Assembly (NCBI GenBank): GCA_015485015.1
Contig: WFUK01000008.1
Location: 1 to 6,963 of the forward strand
Direction: 5' to 3'
Length of the DNA stretch: 6,963 nt
From: Paracoccaceae bacterium
Lineage (GTDB): Bacteria; Pseudomonadota; Alphaproteobacteria; Rhodobacterales; Rhodobacteraceae
A model generated the notes under the pieces. That model saw nothing but the letters and a program-made list of their open reading frames with translations. It did not search any database and was not told the DNA's origin. The translations under genes and the position numbers were made by a program. How positions within the stretch are numbered: the stretch's first letter is position 1; the number at the start of each line of letters is the position of its first letter. This document shows, one piece after another, positions 5,791-6,963 of the stretch.

Positions 5791-6183
5791 ATGATTTTTC
5801 TTGATATCTGGCGCTCCTACCGCGCCTTGCCGCTTTGGGTGCAAATCTGGGTGGTTGGCATTTTGGTGCCGGTGAATAGCGCCGCGATTTTCTTTGTGTT
5901 TCAGCCAAGCGGGGCCTGGATTGCCATATTGGCCATCGGGGCGATGCTGCCCAATATCGGCATTATGCTTTATGAGCGGGGCTTGTCCAAAATGATGGCG
6001 CTGCCGCATTTGCTGCCCTGGAGCCTGCTTGTCCTTTGGCTATTGCTGGCCATGCCCGAAGGCAGCGCGGCTTATCGCGGCTATCTCTGGATATTGCTGG
6101 CGGTAAATGCCATTTCGCTGGGCTTTGATTATCCTGATGCGCTGAAATGGTGGCGCGGCGATCGGGCCATTTCGGGCAAATAA
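5791..6183 (+). CDS. Small four-helix membrane protein of unknown function
   Basis: The 130-aa product is predicted to cross the membrane four times, at about 15-37, 42-62, 73-88 and 98-111. It ends with a short cytoplasmic-type basic tail (FDYPDALKWWRGDR). I recognise no catalytic motif. Similar small proteins ending in a tryptophan-rich WxRGDR tail are, from memory, common in Rhodobacterales. GGA at 5782-5784 lies 6 nt before ATG 5791, which makes it a better start than the in-frame ATG at 5776, which lacks any ribosome site. The gene is divergent from the lpxL-like gene and shares its 54-bp intergenic region, and it ends inside a hairpin terminator whose left arm overlaps the TAA. The coding call is supported by the membrane pattern, reading direction and terminator; the function is unknown. 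Confidence 0.75.
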   Translation: MIFLDIWRSYRALPLWVQIWVVGILVPVNSAAIFFVFQPSGAWIAILAIGAMLPNIGIMLYERGLSKMMALPHLLPWSLLVLWLLLAMPEGSAAYRGYLWILLAVNAISLGFDYPDALKWWRGDRAISGK

Positions 6184-6207
6184 AAAGCGCCGTAAAAGGC
6201 GCTTTTT
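6182..6207. terminator. Bidirectional Rho-independent terminator
   Basis: AAAAAGCGCC and GGCGCTTTTT are perfect 10-bp inverted repeats around a GTAAAA loop. Read on plus, the GC stem ends in a T-run after the small membrane protein gene. Read on minus, it does the same directly after the infC stop (TAG at 6209-6211). It serves both convergent genes, and it means rpmI-rplT does not follow infC here as it does in many bacteria. Confidence 0.92.
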
Positions 6208-6208
6208 G

Positions 6209-6760
6209 CTATTTTTTGACCGGGTTGATCATCATGACCATCTGGCGGCCTTCCATTTTGGGAATGCTGTCCACCTTGCCGATTTCGGCTTCGGCGACAT
6301 CGGCGGCCACCCGCTCCAACAGCTTGCGCCCCAGATTGAGGTGCGCCATTTCGCGGCCGCGAAAGCGCAGCGTTACCTTGCATTTATCGCCATTGTCCAA
6401 AAACTTGAACACGTTGCGCATTTTGACATCGTAATCATTGGTATCGGTATTGGGCCGGAATTTGACCTCTTTTACCTCAACGATTTTCTGCTTTTTGCGG
6501 GCTTCATTGTCTTTTTTCTGCTGTTCGTATTTGAACTTGCCAAAATCCATGATTTTGCACACGGGCGGATTGGCATTTGGCGAGATTTCGACCAAATCGA
6601 GGCCGACTTCGTCAGCAAGCTGCATTCCGCGTTCGGGCGTAACCACGCCTATGTTTTCACCTTCAGCGCCAATCAGGCGGATTTCATCGGCACGAATGCG
6701 AGAGTTGGCGCGGGGGCCGGTGTCGCGCTGCGGTGGCGCGTTATGAGGTCTGCGAGCTAT
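6209..6760 (-). CDS. infC: Translation initiation factor IF-3, noncanonical AUA start
   Basis: The 183-aa protein binds the 30S subunit, blocks early 50S joining and proofreads start codons. The N-terminal domain covers about 14-80, including [21 protein letters not shown] (the IF-3 signature). A Lys-rich linker runs from about 80 to 100 ([16 protein letters not shown]). The C-terminal domain has [26 protein letters not shown] and the terminal [12 protein letters not shown]. The first ATG/GTG/TTG in frame is GTG at 6646, but starting there would remove 38 conserved residues. Upstream, [17 protein letters not shown] and the [13 protein letters not shown] strand are in frame back to ATA 6758-6760, and a TGA lies two codons further up. 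AAGGA sits 8 nt before the ATA. Rare AUU/AUC/AUA starts are a known property of infC, letting IF-3 limit its own translation. It is the only gene of its transcript before the terminator. Confidence 0.97.
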   Translation of the reverse strand: MARRPHNAPPQRDTGPRANSRIRADEIRLIGAEGENIGVVTPERGMQLADEVGLDLVEISPNANPPVCKIMDFGKFKYEQQKKDNEARKKQKIVEVKEVKFRPNTDTNDYDVKMRNVFKFLDNGDKCKVTLRFRGREMAHLNLGRKLLERVAADVAEAEIGKVDSIPKMEGRQMVMMINPVKK

Positions 6761-6768
6761 GGGTCAAG

Positions 6769-6773
6769 TCCTT
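6769..6773 (-). promoter_or_regulatory. Ribosome binding site of infC
   Basis: AAGGA on the minus strand lies 8 nt before the ATA codon at 6758-6760 and 122 nt before the GTG at 6646. It is the main local evidence that translation starts at the AUA. Confidence 0.85.
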
Positions 6774-6815
6774 AAATAGTGATAATTGGTTTTCGGCCTG
6801 TTGGCCTTGCCTCTG

Positions 6816-6844
6816 TAGATGGATGGAAATGCCGCGCGGGTCAA
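6816..6844 (-). promoter_or_regulatory. Weak candidate promoter for infC
   Basis: On the minus strand TTGACC (6839-6844) is followed, after 17 bp, by CATCTA (6816-6821). The -35 is good and the -10 is poor. It would give a leader of roughly 50 nt. No other better pair was seen in 6774-6963. Confidence 0.27.
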
Positions 6845-6877
6845 GGGCGCTGGGGCAATTTGCGCCAGTTTTTCAGC

Positions 6878-6961
6878 CTATCGCAAGAAAAACCGGCTGC
6901 GCGCGGCGCGGCCAAGGGAATCGATCACCGAAACCGAGATGAATCCGCCGCTGCTCACGGG
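6878..6961 (-). other. Possible C-terminal end of a minus-strand gene entering from the right edge
   Basis: One minus-strand frame is open from the edge to a TAG at 6878-6880 and reads PVSSGGFISVSVIDSLGRAAR and onward, 27 residues ending FFLR. It has a plausible protein composition but is too short to identify. The competing view is a plus-strand gene starting at ATG 6939 (MNPPLLTG...) and leaving the window, though no good ribosome site precedes that ATG. I cannot decide between them, and neither may be real. Confidence 0.2.
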
Positions 6962-6963
6962 CC

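Noticed and set aside
6206..6775. Plus-strand 189-aa frame opposite infC
   Set aside because: It is an antisense shadow of IF-3, whose conserved signature and domains are on the minus strand.

Overview
The window looks like chromosomal DNA of an alphaproteobacterium, most likely Rhodobacterales. The main evidence is translation initiation factor IF-3: read from its noncanonical start it begins [17 protein letters not shown], an N-terminus I know from that order (recalled, not searched). Moderately high GC, GC-ending codons and the FNR/CRP-like regulator fit the same group.

Layout, left to right. (1) A minus-strand gene, cut by the left edge, encodes a secreted protein that is about 23% methionine and is built from a near-identical 130-residue duplication. 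(2) Facing away from it is a small CRP/FNR-superfamily regulator. A strong 24-bp palindrome with TGA...TCA cores lies across that gene's 5' end. (3) Next is a small cysteine-free ArsR-type winged-helix regulator, with its own 28-bp near-palindrome just upstream. (4) A tight three-gene unit follows on the plus strand: a classical SDR oxidoreductase, an S58 (DmpA/NylC-type) self-cleaving peptidase and an amidase-signature hydrolase. Their junctions overlap by 4 and 8 bp. (5) An LpxL/HtrB-type lipid A acyltransferase converges on the amidase and overlaps its 3' end by 9 bp. (6) A four-helix membrane protein of unknown function is divergent from it. (7) A bidirectional hairpin terminator separates that gene from infC on the minus strand. 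(8) The right edge holds the infC leader and possibly the end of another gene.

How the parts may work together. The methionine-rich secreted protein and the CRP/FNR-like regulator probably form a divergent regulatory pair using the shared palindrome. Periplasmic copper(I) handling or oxidant scavenging by methionine are both reasonable roles, but neither is proven. The SDR-S58 peptidase-amidase unit looks like a catabolic or detoxifying cassette for unusual amides, such as beta- or omega-amino-acid peptides, lactams or cyclic dimers. It may be controlled by the ArsR-type protein. lpxL-like and infC are housekeeping genes.

The most noteworthy items are the methionine-rich repeat gene, which reads through the left edge with no stop and is easily mistaken for plus-strand ORFs; the two palindromic operators; the AUA start of infC; and the adjacent pairing of a NylC-like and a NylA-like hydrolase.
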